Source: Gammaproteobacteria bacterium (GTDB lineage: Bacteria; Pseudomonadota; Gammaproteobacteria; Burkholderiales; Burkholderiaceae_B). From it: 35,595 bases of DNA. The stretch lies in contig JAHJCM010000033.1 in NCBI GenBank assembly GCA_018812945.1, positions 1 to 35,595 on the forward strand, written 5' to 3'. The position numbers and the translations under genes were made by a program. Under the pieces are notes generated by a model. The model was not told where the DNA came from. It worked only from the letters and a program-made list of their open reading frames with translations, and did no database searches. Positions 1 to 8,695 of this stretch are shown in pieces (position 1 is the first letter of the stretch; each line of letters opens with the position of its first letter).

Positions 1-207
1 ACTAACTCTGAATCGTGATTCAAAGTCATTCTTTTTGAGAAAAGAACAAACCTTAAACCCATCTGGTCAGTGCCCACACTTATCGGCTGTTAACTTGTTA
101 AAGATCGCTTCGAAATTTCTGCTAACCTTGCTGCTCTTCAAACTTACTTAAAACCTTGAAGAACCGCTTGTTTGCTTCGTTTCGTGCTGCTTGTCGTGCA
201 GCAGAGA
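1..207 (-). ncRNA. rRNA operon leader (5' transcribed leader with boxA), 16S gene lies beyond the window
   Basis: Read on the minus strand, this stretch has the layout of a proteobacterial rrn leader. At 96-107 the minus strand reads CGATCTTTAACA, which matches the boxA antitermination element (consensus TGCTCTTTAACA). It is followed at 69-80 by AGTGTGGGCACT, the boxC-like block that also follows boxA in E. coli leaders. A strong promoter lies just upstream at 214-242. A hairpin at 177-212 (7 bp plus 6 bp stems around a small internal loop) covers the start of the transcript. The mature 16S rRNA is not in the window and should begin a short distance to the left. An ITS leader to 23S is less likely because a promoter is present. 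Confidence 0.8.
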
Positions 208-213
208 AACGAG

Positions 214-242
214 ATTATGCACATCATCTTTCCACCTGTCAA
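214..242 (-). promoter_or_regulatory. rRNA operon promoter (P1-like)
   Basis: On the minus strand a perfect -35 TTGACA (237-242) is separated by exactly 17 bases from a -10 CATAAT (214-219), with transcription expected to start near 206-208. The sequence upstream of the -35 (about 245-275) is A/T rich, as expected for an UP element. Together with the downstream boxA this identifies an rRNA promoter. Ribosomal promoters of this type usually respond to growth rate and ppGpp; that is family knowledge, not something visible here. Confidence 0.85.
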
Positions 243-358
243 ACACTTTTGCGAAGAAATTTGTATTTTTCTGCAACACAGCAAAAGTGTGTTCCAAACA
301 CCCTACAAGACGACGAAAACAAGCCCCTGACGCACAAGGATTTTTTTCAGAGTTGCAC

Positions 359-385
359 AAAAAACAGGCTCCCGAAGGAGCCCTG
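359..385 (-). terminator. Intrinsic terminator of the enoyl-CoA hydratase gene
   Basis: On the minus strand a 6-bp stem GGCTCC/GGAGCC (367-382) closes a stable TTCG tetraloop and is followed by G and six T residues (359-364). It lies about 95 bases past the hydratase stop codon and insulates that gene from the rRNA promoter. Confidence 0.85.
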
Positions 386-480
386 AAAATATTTCATTTT
401 TTTGACGCCCAAGCGCTTTAAAAAGAGCTTTGAACCCATTTAATTCCAATTTAATTCAAATTAATTTGAAAAATTCGGTC

Positions 481-1257
481 TTATTTGTTCTTGAAGTCGG
501 GCTTCCGCTTCTCAACAAAGGCGGCCATGCCCTCTTTTTGATCTTCAGTGGCAAACAAACTGTGGAACATGCGGCGCTCAAAAAGCATTCCTTCGGACAA
601 CGACCCTTCAAATGCACGATTAATGCTTTCTTTGGCCATCATGACAGAGGGATTTGAATAGGCGGCAATCACCGTGGCCGCCTCAATGGCTTCGTCCAGG
701 CATTTGTCAGCGGGGACAACACGGGAAACCAGGCCGGCACGCTCGGCTTCTGCGGCATCCATGAGGCGACCAGTCAAACAGAGGTCCATGGCCTTGGCTT
801 TGCTGATAGCGCGGGGCAAACGTTGGGTACCGCCAGCGCCGGGAATAATACCAAGTTTGATTTCAGGCTGACCGAATTTGGCAGTGTCGGCACAAATAAT
901 GAAATCGGTCATCATTGCCAACTCACAGCCACCGCCCAAAGCGAAACCACGGACAGCGGCAATCACTGGCTTGCGAATATTGCGGATGGTTTCCCAGTTG
1001 CGAGTGATGTATTCGCTTTTATAGACATCCATGTAAGTAAATGAGGCCATGGCGCCAATGTCGGCTCCAGCGGCAAACGCTTTGTCGCTGCCTGTAATGA
1101 CCATAGCCCCGATGTTGTCATCAGAATCGAAGTCCATCAAAGCCTGGCCCAGCTCTGTCATTAACTGGTCGTTAAGCGCATTCAGCACCTGGGGGCGATT
1201 CAAGCGCACCAAGCCCACCTTGCCGATGGTTTCTACAAGAATGGTTTCATAGTTCAT
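481..1257 (-). CDS. Enoyl-CoA hydratase/isomerase family protein
   Basis: A 258-residue crotonase-family protein, the usual length for a short-chain enoyl-CoA hydratase, which adds water to trans-2-enoyl-CoA in fatty acid or amino acid beta-oxidation in the cytoplasm. The N-terminal half carries FAAGADI (oxyanion-hole segment) and [15 protein letters not shown], which bears the first catalytic glutamate position. [19 protein letters not shown] follows with the second catalytic glutamate region, so the protein is probably an active hydratase. The ATG at 1257 is preceded by GGAGA at good spacing. It is a single leftward gene, divergent from the SDR gene and closed by a terminator. The exact substrate (short chain, or the PaaF/FadB type) cannot be told from sequence. 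Confidence 0.93.
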   Translation of the reverse strand: MNYETILVETIGKVGLVRLNRPQVLNALNDQLMTELGQALMDFDSDDNIGAMVITGSDKAFAAGADIGAMASFTYMDVYKSEYITRNWETIRNIRKPVIAAVRGFALGGGCELAMMTDFIICADTAKFGQPEIKLGIIPGAGGTQRLPRAISKAKAMDLCLTGRLMDAAEAERAGLVSRVVPADKCLDEAIEAATVIAAYSNPSVMMAKESINRAFEGSLSEGMLFERRMFHSLFATEDQKEGMAAFVEKRKPDFKNK

Positions 1258-1351
1258 GTTTAGTCTCCAGCTTATTAATTAATAGGGATGGGGAAAGTCT
1301 AACCGTTCAAATTCGAGGAATTGACGACTAAAAAGAGTTTTGAAGGAAGAC

Positions 1352-1399
1352 GTGACTTTATTTTCTGTCTAGGACAAAATAAGGGCACTTTGGACAAAA
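1352..1399 (+). promoter_or_regulatory. Putative promoter and direct repeat upstream of the SDR/photolyase-like genes
   Basis: A possible promoter reads GTGACT (1352-1357), 17 bases, CAAAAT (1375-1380). The octamer GGACAAAA occurs at 1372-1379 and again at 1392-1399, exactly 20 bases apart, so both copies face the same side of the helix. A TGTC-TAG-GACA inverted repeat (1366-1376) overlaps the first copy. This could be an operator for the rightward operon; no regulator can be named. Confidence 0.35.
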
Positions 1400-1412
1400 C
1401 AGGTAGTAAAGA

Positions 1413-2159
1413 ATGACAAAGTGCGTATTTGTAATGGGCGCCAATAGTGCGATTGCCCAAGAATTAATTCAGCTGTGCGTGAATTCGGGCCAGGAGGTAG
1501 TTGCTGCGGGACGAGATGCCGCCGTACTTGAGGCTCTTTATGGCAACACCCCGAAGGTACATATAGTAGAAGTTCAGGCCTGTGACTCCAGTTCAGTGGA
1601 CGCGGCTTTTCAGACTGTGGTTGCAGAAGGCCGGCATGTTGATGGCTACGCACATTGCGTGGGTTCCATTTTGGTGGCTCCACTCGTTAAAACCAGCGAC
1701 GCTCAACTTGACAGCGTCATGCAGGTCAACCTGCTTTCGGCCATGTACGGCTTGAGGGCGTTTTTGAAACAGGCGAAGGCACAGGGCCAGGGTGGCTCGG
1801 CGGTGCTTGTGTCAACTTGCGCAACCGGAATTGGCGTACCCAATCACGAGGCGATTGCAGCAGCGAAGGCCGGCGTTGAGGGCTTGGCCAGGTCAGCTGC
1901 AGCCACACATTCGGCAGACAACATTCGGGTTAATGTGGTCGCACCAGGTTTGACCGACTCCCCGATTGCTTCGGCGTTTCTGAAAAGCGACATGATGCGG
2001 GCGGCAAGTGCAAAGCAATATCCTCTGCAGGGCATCAACACACCAGCCGAAGTGGCACAAGCAATGCATTGGCTGTTGAGCGATGGCGCCAGCCGGATGA
2101 CCGGCGCTGTATTGAACGTCGATGGCGGCTTCCGGAATATACGCCCTCTTGTGAAGTAA
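1413..2159 (+). CDS. SDR-fold protein lacking the catalytic tyrosine
   Basis: A 248-residue protein of the classical short-chain dehydrogenase/reductase fold. The nucleotide-binding motif is a variant, GANSAIA at residues 9-15, in place of TGxxxGIG. The conserved Asn is at 106 and the Ser-containing strand VLVSTCA at 131-137. The lysine of the YxxxK motif is Lys152, but the tyrosine position holds Ile148 (IAAAK). VVAPGLTDSPI and the C-terminal GAVLNVDGG are typical of the family. Without the tyrosine it may not be a normal dehydrogenase; a binding or regulatory role, or an alternative acid, is possible. It is the first gene of a rightward run, 28 bases before the photolyase-like gene, which suggests a shared role in a light or oxidative response (inference). 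Confidence 0.85.
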   Translation: MTKCVFVMGANSAIAQELIQLCVNSGQEVVAAGRDAAVLEALYGNTPKVHIVEVQACDSSSVDAAFQTVVAEGRHVDGYAHCVGSILVAPLVKTSDAQLDSVMQVNLLSAMYGLRAFLKQAKAQGQGGSAVLVSTCATGIGVPNHEAIAAAKAGVEGLARSAAATHSADNIRVNVVAPGLTDSPIASAFLKSDMMRAASAKQYPLQGINTPAEVAQAMHWLLSDGASRMTGAVLNVDGGFRNIRPLVK

Positions 2160-2187
2160 ACCCCATTCGATTGAAAGTAGGCCCACC

Positions 2188-3468
2188 ATGCAGTACCGCA
2201 CACCCAACAAATTTGAATCGAGTCGCAGAGCCGCATTGGATGCATTGGCAAAAGTAGACCCGATACTTTATAGCCGCTCCCGAAACTTTCTCGATGGGGC
2301 AGTGACTGGCTTATCCCCTTGGATTACCCATGGATATCTGAGTGTTCGAGAGGCCACGCAGGTCTTGATGGAAAAATACCGCCTGAGTTTTGAGGACAAA
2401 CTGATATTCGAGTTCGCTTGGCGCGAGTTCTTCAAACATGCGCATGCCGAGTTGGGCAATGGGATTCTAAGTGATGTGCGCAGACCTGTTTGGTCGGGCA
2501 GGTACAACCAACAATTGCCGGACGATATCCGGGAAGGCCGAACTGGGGTTGAAGCAATCGATGCCGGGGTGGCCTTGCTTTACGAGACTGGCTATTTGCA
2601 CAACCATGTGCGAATGTGGATTGCCTCGTATGTAGTACACATGCGCAAGGTGCACTGGAAAGTGGGCGCGGACTGGATGTATGCCCATTTGCTGGATGGA
2701 GACCTTGCCTCCAACCATTTGAGCTGGCAGTGGGTGGCAGGTACGTTCAGCCACAAACCATACGTGTTTAACTCGGACAATGTGAAGAAATACGCTCCGA
2801 AATGGGATTGTAGTGGTACCGCGATCGACACCGACTATGAAGACCTTGAATCGATCGCTCGGAGCAAACGCGATGTGGGGCGCGAGAGAAATGCGCCACC
2901 CGTTGGAGTCGCTGAGCCGACTAGCCACCGCTTCGATCTTGAGCTATTGAGCGACACGCTAAAGCGCAAGACGGTGGATCTTCGCCAGCAGGCTGGTGTT
3001 GACTCGTGCAGCGCACTGATGAGCAACTTCAAGAAGATCAATTTGGTTCACCCTTGGGACCTTAAAGCTTGTTTTGATTTGACGCAAAACGGGGAGTTAC
3101 GCGTAGGACTGATTGACTGTGCTTTTCACAAAGCGCACCCGTGGAACAAACAGCGATGGGATTTCGTGTTGAACGCCATGGAAACGGGCTGCGACCAGAT
3201 CTGGGTTGTGAACACGGATGACATTGGACACTGCACAAGCATGCTGGCTGGCTTCATGAAAACCGGTGCCGAGTTTGAATTAAGAGAAACATTGAATTCA
3301 GGCTACTTGATGATGGGGCGATGCTTTCCGGTGCGATGGGCGCTAGAGGACAAGCTGCTGCCGAACCCGACCCGCTTTCAACAGAGTTTTTCGCGCTTTT
3401 ATAGAGAAGCCACTTTGATGGCAGGTAGCCTCGAAGAGGCGATACATGGCGGCATTTTGGTGGATTGA
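2188..3468 (+). CDS. Photolyase/cryptochrome-like FAD-binding protein without N-terminal antenna domain
   Basis: This 426-residue protein starts almost directly in the FAD-binding helical domain of DNA photolyases. GLSPWITHGYLSVREA (41-56) corresponds to the conserved S-P-x-x-x-x-G-x-L-S block. FEFAWREFF follows near 75, TGVEAIDAGV near 119, and the FAD signature HNHVRMWIASY-H (138-151), then W-Q-W-x-A-G-T-F-S-x-K-P-Y-V-F-N (180-195). The usual ~200-residue N-terminal alpha/beta antenna domain is missing. In its place there is a C-terminal region (about 250-426) that I do not recognise, with an alpha/beta look (RVGLIDCAF, QIWVVNTDD). It may repair DNA, sense light, or do neither. It lies 28 bases after the SDR gene and 3 bases before the DUF3429 gene, so co-transcription is likely. 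Confidence 0.85.
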   Translation: MQYRTPNKFESSRRAALDALAKVDPILYSRSRNFLDGAVTGLSPWITHGYLSVREATQVLMEKYRLSFEDKLIFEFAWREFFKHAHAELGNGILSDVRRPVWSGRYNQQLPDDIREGRTGVEAIDAGVALLYETGYLHNHVRMWIASYVVHMRKVHWKVGADWMYAHLLDGDLASNHLSWQWVAGTFSHKPYVFNSDNVKKYAPKWDCSGTAIDTDYEDLESIARSKRDVGRERNAPPVGVAEPTSHRFDLELLSDTLKRKTVDLRQQAGVDSCSALMSNFKKINLVHPWDLKACFDLTQNGELRVGLIDCAFHKAHPWNKQRWDFVLNAMETGCDQIWVVNTDDIGHCTSMLAGFMKTGAEFELRETLNSGYLMMGRCFPVRWALEDKLLPNPTRFQQSFSRFYREATLMAGSLEEAIHGGILVD

Positions 3469-3471
3469 CAA

Positions 3472-3954
3472 ATGGCACAGGCATTGAAAACGCACTGGAT
3501 GAATGTTCTTGGTTACGCAGGGTTGATTCCTTTTTTGGGTTTGGCCGTACTGACCGGGATTTACACCGGCACGGAGACTGCCGGCCAAATGGCCAATTAC
3601 AACCTTATTTATGCCTTGTGCATTGTTTCGTTTCTGGGCGCTGTGCATTGGGGATTGGCCATTTCGCTGAGTAGCCAGGACCAAGCCACCTACCTCGCGG
3701 GACTGGACCAAGCGGAATTTGAAACTCGAAGTTTTATCTGGGGTGTGACGCCCTCGCTGCTGGCGTGGTTGGCCGGCGCATTTTCACCACCACAGTTCAC
3801 CCTGTGGATTCTTGCACTGATTCTGGGTTTGGTGTGGCTGGTGGACCAACGCTTTTTAAAACCAATGAAAGCGTTTGATGCTTACCTGCGCTTGAGAAAC
3901 CACCTGACTTTGGGTGCAATTCTTGGATTGCTGGTGACCGCCTGCTTTGCCTAA
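3472..3954 (+). CDS. DUF3429 family membrane protein
   Basis: A 160-residue inner-membrane protein with about five hydrophobic segments: residues 12-30, 45-65, 86-102, 108-126 and 143-159. The motif GAVHWGLA is typical of DUF3429 proteins. Its function is unknown. The ATG sits 3 bases after the photolyase-like stop codon, indicating translational coupling. DUF3429 genes are often found near photolyase-type genes in bacteria (from memory, not checked), which supports a shared stress or light response. Confidence 0.85.
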   Translation: MAQALKTHWMNVLGYAGLIPFLGLAVLTGIYTGTETAGQMANYNLIYALCIVSFLGAVHWGLAISLSSQDQATYLAGLDQAEFETRSFIWGVTPSLLAWLAGAFSPPQFTLWILALILGLVWLVDQRFLKPMKAFDAYLRLRNHLTLGAILGLLVTACFA

Positions 3955-3960
3955 TGGTGT

Positions 3961-3977
3961 AGTCTTGAATCAAGACT
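3961..3977 (+). repeat. Perfect inverted repeat before the AcuI-type gene
   Basis: AGTCTTGA-A-TCAAGACT is an 8-bp perfect inverted repeat with a one-base centre. It lies between the DUF3429 and AcuI-type genes. No T-run follows, so it does not look like an intrinsic terminator; an operator is equally possible. Confidence 0.45.
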
Positions 3978-4002
3978 GATCAGAAGCAAGGATGGAAAAA
4001 GT

Positions 4003-4986
4003 ATGTTCAAGGCGGTATTTCTTCAGAAAAACGAACAAGGCGAATTCAAGGCCAGTGTTGAAGAGCTGGACGAGACTCAGTTGCCTGGATCTGGCGATGT
4101 GCTGGTTCAAATTTCCCACTCTACTCTCAATTACAAAGACGGCTTGGCCATTTGCAACAAGTCGCCCGTGGTACGCCAGTGGCCCATGGTGGCGGGTATT
4201 GACGGCGCTGGTACTGTGCTGGAAAGTGCCCACCCTGGCTTCAAACCTGGAGATGAAGTGATTCTGAATGGGTTCGGTGTGGGTGAGACGCATTGGGGCT
4301 GTCTGGCAGAAAAAGCCAAATTGAAGGGTGACTGGCTGATCAAACGCCCCGAGGGTCTGAGTGCGGCGCAGGCGATGGCAATTGGCACTGCGGGCTACAC
4401 GGCCATGTTGTGTGTGCTAGGCCTGGAGAAAAGCGGTGTAAAACCAGAGAGCGGTGAAATTTTGGTGACGGGTGCGACCGGTGGTGTCGGCAGCATTGCT
4501 ATTGTACTGTTGAACAAGCTTGGATACACCGTTGTTGCCACCAGTGGAAAACCTGAGCAAGCCGAGTTTCTGAAGGGCTTGGGTGCCAGTGAAGTATTGG
4601 ACCGCAAGTTGTTAAGTGAACCCGGGAAACCCTTGCAACGGGAGCGCTGGGCTGGTGTGGTGGACTGTGTGGGTTCGCACACTTTGGCCAATGCTTGTGC
4701 ACAAACAAAATACGGCGGCACGGTGACCGCTTGTGGGTTGGCTCAGGGCATGGATTTGCCCTCTTCAGTGGCGCCGTTCATTTTGAGAGGCGTTGCCTTG
4801 AAAGGGATTGATTCAGTGATGGCACCGCTTGCGGTACGTGAAGAGGCATGGCGCAGACTGGCTTCAGACCTCGATTTGAACAAGCTGAATGATTTGACCC
4901 GAACCCTTTCATTGGAGGGCGCGATTGAGGCTGCCGCGGAAATTATGGCGGGAACAAACACGGGCCGAGTGTTGATCAAAATTTAA
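4003..4986 (+). CDS. acuI: AcuI/YhdH-type NADPH-dependent acrylyl-CoA reductase (quinone oxidoreductase family)
   Basis: A 327-residue zinc-free medium-chain dehydrogenase of the YhdH/AcuI group; E. coli YhdH is of similar length. AcuI enzymes reduce acrylyl-CoA to propionyl-CoA with NADPH and protect against reactive acrylate. The sequence shows the N-terminal GroES-like domain with STLNYKDGLAI near 46 and the block VAGIDGAGTV. The Rossmann nucleotide-binding loop is VTGATGGVGSIA near 152. The end, GRVLIKI, is typical. AAGGA sits about 11 bases before the ATG at 4003. It lies 48 bases after DUF3429 and 16 bases before the M61 peptidase gene. Substrate assignment rests on family resemblance only. 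Confidence 0.9.
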   Translation: MFKAVFLQKNEQGEFKASVEELDETQLPGSGDVLVQISHSTLNYKDGLAICNKSPVVRQWPMVAGIDGAGTVLESAHPGFKPGDEVILNGFGVGETHWGCLAEKAKLKGDWLIKRPEGLSAAQAMAIGTAGYTAMLCVLGLEKSGVKPESGEILVTGATGGVGSIAIVLLNKLGYTVVATSGKPEQAEFLKGLGASEVLDRKLLSEPGKPLQRERWAGVVDCVGSHTLANACAQTKYGGTVTACGLAQGMDLPSSVAPFILRGVALKGIDSVMAPLAVREEAWRRLASDLDLNKLNDLTRTLSLEGAIEAAAEIMAGTNTGRVLIKI

Positions 4987-5002
4987 TATACAGACAATTG
5001 AC

Positions 5003-6838
5003 ATGTTGCATTACCAAGTCACGGTGGCAGACCCGAAAGGCCACTATTTCGATGTTCAGCTGCAATTCGAAATTGCACCGCAACAACTGCAAGGCCCTGA
5101 GGACAAGCGCTGGATTGATTTGAGCTTGCCCACCTGGATTCCGGGTAGCTACCTGATTCGGGAGTTTTCCCGAAATGTGCTGTATGTGCGAGCGAGTGTG
5201 GGGTCGCTTGAAACTGCTTGCACCCGGGAAAAAAAAGATACTTGGCGCGTTCACGTGGATGCCGCGCAACTTGTGCCGGCTTCGCAATCACTGTTAATTC
5301 AGTGCGAATGGCGAGTGTACGCCTGGGATTTGTCAGTGCGCGGTGCACACCTGGATGACACTCATGGTTTTTTCAACGGGACCAGCTTGTTTTTGTGCCC
5401 AAAGGGATTTGAACAAGAAGCAGTTGAATTAACCATTTCAAGACCTGGGGAGTATTTGCAGGATTGGCTGATTGCCTGTGGTTTGCCCAGCCAGCCTGGA
5501 ACCCTGAAAGATCCGCATGGTTGCCCTGTGTTGCGAGCAGGAAGTTCGGTGAAGTTTCAAGCAACCGACTTTGACAGCTTGATCGATCACCCGGTGGAAA
5601 TGGGTGAATTGCAGGTTGAAAGTTTCTCTGCCCTCGGCGTTGAACATGTATTCGCCGTGTATGGTGCCGATACAGACCTGGATTTGCAGCGCATTTGCAA
5701 TGACATGAAACCGGTGTGCGAAGCGCAAATTGCCCTGTTCGAGCCAAAAACCAGGCAGGCGCCCTTTGAACGCTATGTGTTTATGCTGCATGCAACTGAC
5801 AACGGCTACGGTGGACTTGAACACAGAAACAGCACCGCCTTGCTTTTCAACGCGGGAGAGTTGCCACAATGCGGCGTTGAGAAAGCACCCAAAGGCTACG
5901 AAGGTTTTCTGGGACTTTGCAGCCATGAGTATTTTCATTCATGGAACGTGAAGCGTATGAAGCCCGCCGCATTTGTTCCCTACGATTTGACCCAGGAGAA
6001 CTACACTCGACTACTTTGGATTTTTGAAGGCTTCACATCCTATTACGACGATGTGATGCTGGCGCGCGCGGGCAAACTGAGTGAAGAGGCTTATCTGAAA
6101 AGCGTGGGTAGAAACATTGCGCAGGTGATGAAGGGACCTGGCCGTTTGAACCAAAGCGTGGCCGACAGTTCTTTCGATGCCTGGACCAAATACTACCGAC
6201 AGGACGAAAACGCACCCAACGCGATTGTGAGTTATTACACCAAAGGCTCGCTGGTGGCTTTGTGTATTGATTCCGCACTTCGACAGCGAACCAGCGGAAA
6301 AAAATGCCTGGACGATGTGATGCGACTGATGTGGCAAAGAAAGGGATTGAGCGGAGAGGGATTACAGGAAGACGAATTTCCCGGCTTGGTGCTTGAAGCC
6401 ACTGGAGTTGACCTTAGGCAGGAAATTTCAGAGTGGACACAGAGCACGGAAGAGTTGCCAGTGGGCGATGCATTAAAGGCTTATGGTTTTACACTCAGCC
6501 AAACCCAGAATGATGAGCAGATTTACCTCGGCTTACACGGTCAATTCAAACCTGAAGGCATGCTGGTGAAGCAGGTAATCAACGGCACCCCAGCGCATGT
6601 AAGCGGAATTTCAGCCGGCGATTTACTGGTGGCTTTGGGTGAAAAAAAACTGACTGAAACGCACTACAAAAGGCTGTTGGCAGCAAGCAAGCCAGGCGCT
6701 GAACTGCGGGCAGTTGCATTTCGAGCGGAGCGATTGCTGGAATTTAATTTGGTGGCAGGCAAACCGGTGTCCAATGAATGGACGATCCAGAAACTGGAAC
6801 AGATTGAGGGCAATACTGTTCTGGCTCCGTGGCTTTAA
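5003..6838 (+). CDS. M61 family (glycyl aminopeptidase-like) metallopeptidase with PDZ domain
   Basis: A 611-residue peptidase. Residues 1-200 form a beta-rich N-terminal domain, followed by the thermolysin-like catalytic domain. This carries GYGGLEH (268-274), the zinc motif HEYFH (308-312) followed by SWNVKR, and the third ligand Glu342 in WIFEG. A PDZ domain follows at about 490-580 ([22 protein letters not shown]). M61 enzymes prefer Gly or Ala at the substrate N-terminus. I see no clear signal peptide, so it is probably cytoplasmic. It begins 16 bases after acuI. The stop codon overlaps the trpC stop on the other strand by two bases, so there is no room for a terminator between them. Confidence 0.93.
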   Translation: MLHYQVTVADPKGHYFDVQLQFEIAPQQLQGPEDKRWIDLSLPTWIPGSYLIREFSRNVLYVRASVGSLETACTREKKDTWRVHVDAAQLVPASQSLLIQCEWRVYAWDLSVRGAHLDDTHGFFNGTSLFLCPKGFEQEAVELTISRPGEYLQDWLIACGLPSQPGTLKDPHGCPVLRAGSSVKFQATDFDSLIDHPVEMGELQVESFSALGVEHVFAVYGADTDLDLQRICNDMKPVCEAQIALFEPKTRQAPFERYVFMLHATDNGYGGLEHRNSTALLFNAGELPQCGVEKAPKGYEGFLGLCSHEYFHSWNVKRMKPAAFVPYDLTQENYTRLLWIFEGFTSYYDDVMLARAGKLSEEAYLKSVGRNIAQVMKGPGRLNQSVADSSFDAWTKYYRQDENAPNAIVSYYTKGSLVALCIDSALRQRTSGKKCLDDVMRLMWQRKGLSGEGLQEDEFPGLVLEATGVDLRQEISEWTQSTEELPVGDALKAYGFTLSQTQNDEQIYLGLHGQFKPEGMLVKQVINGTPAHVSGISAGDLLVALGEKKLTETHYKRLLAASKPGAELRAVAFRAERLLEFNLVAGKPVSNEWTIQKLEQIEGNTVLAPWL

Positions 6839-7623
6839 TAAAAAAGATCGGCCAGCGCCTGGCCTGGCGAGGGTGCTCTCATGAACGCCTCGCCTACCAA
6901 GAACGCATGGACGTCGTTTGATCTCATCAATGCCACATCTTCACGGGTGGCTATGCCACTCTCGGTGATCAACAAATGTTCAGGGCCCACCCTGCCCTTT
7001 AGATCAAGCGTGGTTTGCAATGAGGTTTCGAAGGTTCTCAAATTGCGGTTGTTCACGCCGATTAAAGGTGTTTTCAATTGCAGGGCAATGTCCATTTCTT
7101 GTGCGTCGTGCACTTCCACCAGCACATCCATACCCAGTTCATTGGCGCACTGCTCGAGTTCCCGCAGTTGAGGCAACTGCAAGGCAGAAACAATCAACAA
7201 GATGGCGTCAGCACCCAAACCACGGGCTTGCACAACCTGATAGGTGTCGATGATGAAATCTTTGCGGATGCAAGGCAGGCCGCTCGCTTCGCGGGCCATG
7301 TCAAGATACTGGGGCGCGCCTTTGAAGTATTGAATGTCGGTGAGAACAGACAGGCAAGTTGCACCATGCTCGGCGTAACTTTTCGCAATTTCGACAGGAT
7401 CAAAAGGTTCGCGCAAAATGCCTTTGCTCGGGCTGGCACGTTTTACCTCTGCAATCACAGCGGGCAAACCTTTGGCCACTGCCGTTTTCATGGCGTTGGC
7501 GAAACCCCGCGTCGGCGCCAGCCGCGCGGCTTTGGTCAACCATTGCACTTCAGACAATACCTGTTTGCCCTGCGCAATCTCTTGGCGTTTTGTGGCGAGA
7601 ATTTGGTCAAGAATGTCGCTCAT
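6835..7623 (-). CDS. trpC: Indole-3-glycerol phosphate synthase
   Basis: A 262-residue TIM-barrel enzyme that closes CdRP to indole-3-glycerol phosphate in tryptophan synthesis. Diagnostic blocks are [13 protein letters not shown] (catalytic lysine, phosphate site), [35 protein letters not shown] and ITESGI. I chose the ATG at 7623, because AAGG stands 7 bases before it and the product begins MSDILDQIL as in other TrpC proteins. An ATG at 7641 overlaps the trpD stop as ATGA but has a poor ribosome site. It is the last gene of trpGDC. The TAA overlaps the M61 stop codon. Confidence 0.96.
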   Translation of the reverse strand: MSDILDQILATKRQEIAQGKQVLSEVQWLTKAARLAPTRGFANAMKTAVAKGLPAVIAEVKRASPSKGILREPFDPVEIAKSYAEHGATCLSVLTDIQYFKGAPQYLDMAREASGLPCIRKDFIIDTYQVVQARGLGADAILLIVSALQLPQLRELEQCANELGMDVLVEVHDAQEMDIALQLKTPLIGVNNRNLRTFETSLQTTLDLKGRVGPEHLLITESGIATREDVALMRSNDVHAFLVGEAFMRAPSPGQALADLFY

Positions 7624-7637
7624 GATGCTGCCTTGTT

Positions 7638-8675
7638 TCATTGCTCAATCGACTTGGTAAAGTCGACGAATTCATTGAGTTTGCGTATCGCTGCTCCACT
7701 GGATACTGTTGCGCGGGCGATATCGATGCCCTCCTTCAGGCTGCTAGCGACTCCTGCGGTATACAGGCCTGCTGCGCTATTGAGCAACACGATGTCACCG
7801 ATGGCACCACCCTTGCCGTTCAATGCATGGAAAATTTTGTCGCGAGACTCTTGAACAGAACCGGCATGCAAGCTGCCATGTGAGGCACGAGTGAGGCCGA
7901 AATCTTCGGGTTTGATGCTGTAGTGCCTGATTTCACCATCACGCAGCTCCGCAATATTTGAGTCGCATTCGATACACAATTCATCCATGCCATTTTCACC
8001 ATGAACAATCAGCGCTTGAACCGAACCCAATCGCCGAAGCACTTCAGCCTGCAATTCCAGTAAATTGGCGCTGTACACACCCATGACCTGTCGCTTGGCA
8101 TTGGCCGGGTTGGTCAGTGGGCCGAGAATGTTGAACACGGTGCGCACACCCAGTTCTTTGCGAACCGGACCTGCAAAACGCATGGCACTGTGGTGGTTGG
8201 GCGCAAACATGAAGCCGATGCCGACCTGCTCAATGGATTGAGCCACCTGGACAGGCTTCAGATTGATGTTGACCCCGAGCAATTCAAGCACATCGGCGCT
8301 GCCGGAATTCGAGGACACGCTGCGACCACCATGCTTGCCCACTTTTGCACCAGCACCAGCCAGCACAAACATACAGGCTGTTGAGATGTTGAAGGTTTGT
8401 GCACCATCGCCACCGGTGCCACACAGGTCAACTACCTCAGTACCTGCGGGTAATTCAACCGGGGTGACCAGATCCCGCATGACTTGTGCAGCTGCCGCCA
8501 CTTCCTCTGCTGTTTCGCCTTTGACCCGCAAACCCACCAGCAAACCCGCGATTTGCGCTGTAGTTAGGCCGCCACTTAACAATTGCTGAAATGCAGTGCG
8601 CGTCAGTTCGTGCGACAGATCGTGCCCAGCAAGCAATTGATTCAGAACGGCAGAGTAGTTAATTGGCTGGGACAT
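7638..8675 (-). CDS. trpD: Anthranilate phosphoribosyltransferase
   Basis: A 345-residue enzyme that joins PRPP to anthranilate, the second step of tryptophan synthesis. It carries the PRPP site [18 protein letters not shown], the anthranilate-binding region [18 protein letters not shown], and [11 protein letters not shown] with [11 protein letters not shown]. The ATG at 8675 gives MSQPINYS, a sensible N-terminus. A TTG at 8690 would add five residues and is less likely. It follows trpG after about 20 bases and precedes trpC closely. This standalone form is not fused to TrpG. Confidence 0.96.
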   Translation of the reverse strand: MSQPINYSAVLNQLLAGHDLSHELTRTAFQQLLSGGLTTAQIAGLLVGLRVKGETAEEVAAAAQVMRDLVTPVELPAGTEVVDLCGTGGDGAQTFNISTACMFVLAGAGAKVGKHGGRSVSSNSGSADVLELLGVNINLKPVQVAQSIEQVGIGFMFAPNHHSAMRFAGPVRKELGVRTVFNILGPLTNPANAKRQVMGVYSANLLELQAEVLRRLGSVQALIVHGENGMDELCIECDSNIAELRDGEIRHYSIKPEDFGLTRASHGSLHAGSVQESRDKIFHALNGKGGAIGDIVLLNSAAGLYTAGVASSLKEGIDIARATVSSGAAIRKLNEFVDFTKSIEQ

Positions 8676-8695
8676 GAGATTTCGATGCAAAGTGT

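Noticed and set aside
177-212. Strong hairpin as a riboswitch or terminator
   Set aside because: It overlaps the -10 and start region of the rRNA promoter and has no T-run; it is the start of the rRNA leader.
148-421. Short ORFs on both strands at the left edge
   Set aside because: They run through the rRNA promoter, hairpin and terminator; none has a ribosome site or a recognisable product.
7078-7854. 258-codon plus-strand ORF
   Set aside because: It is antisense to trpC and trpD, which are certain genes; the product shows no domain.
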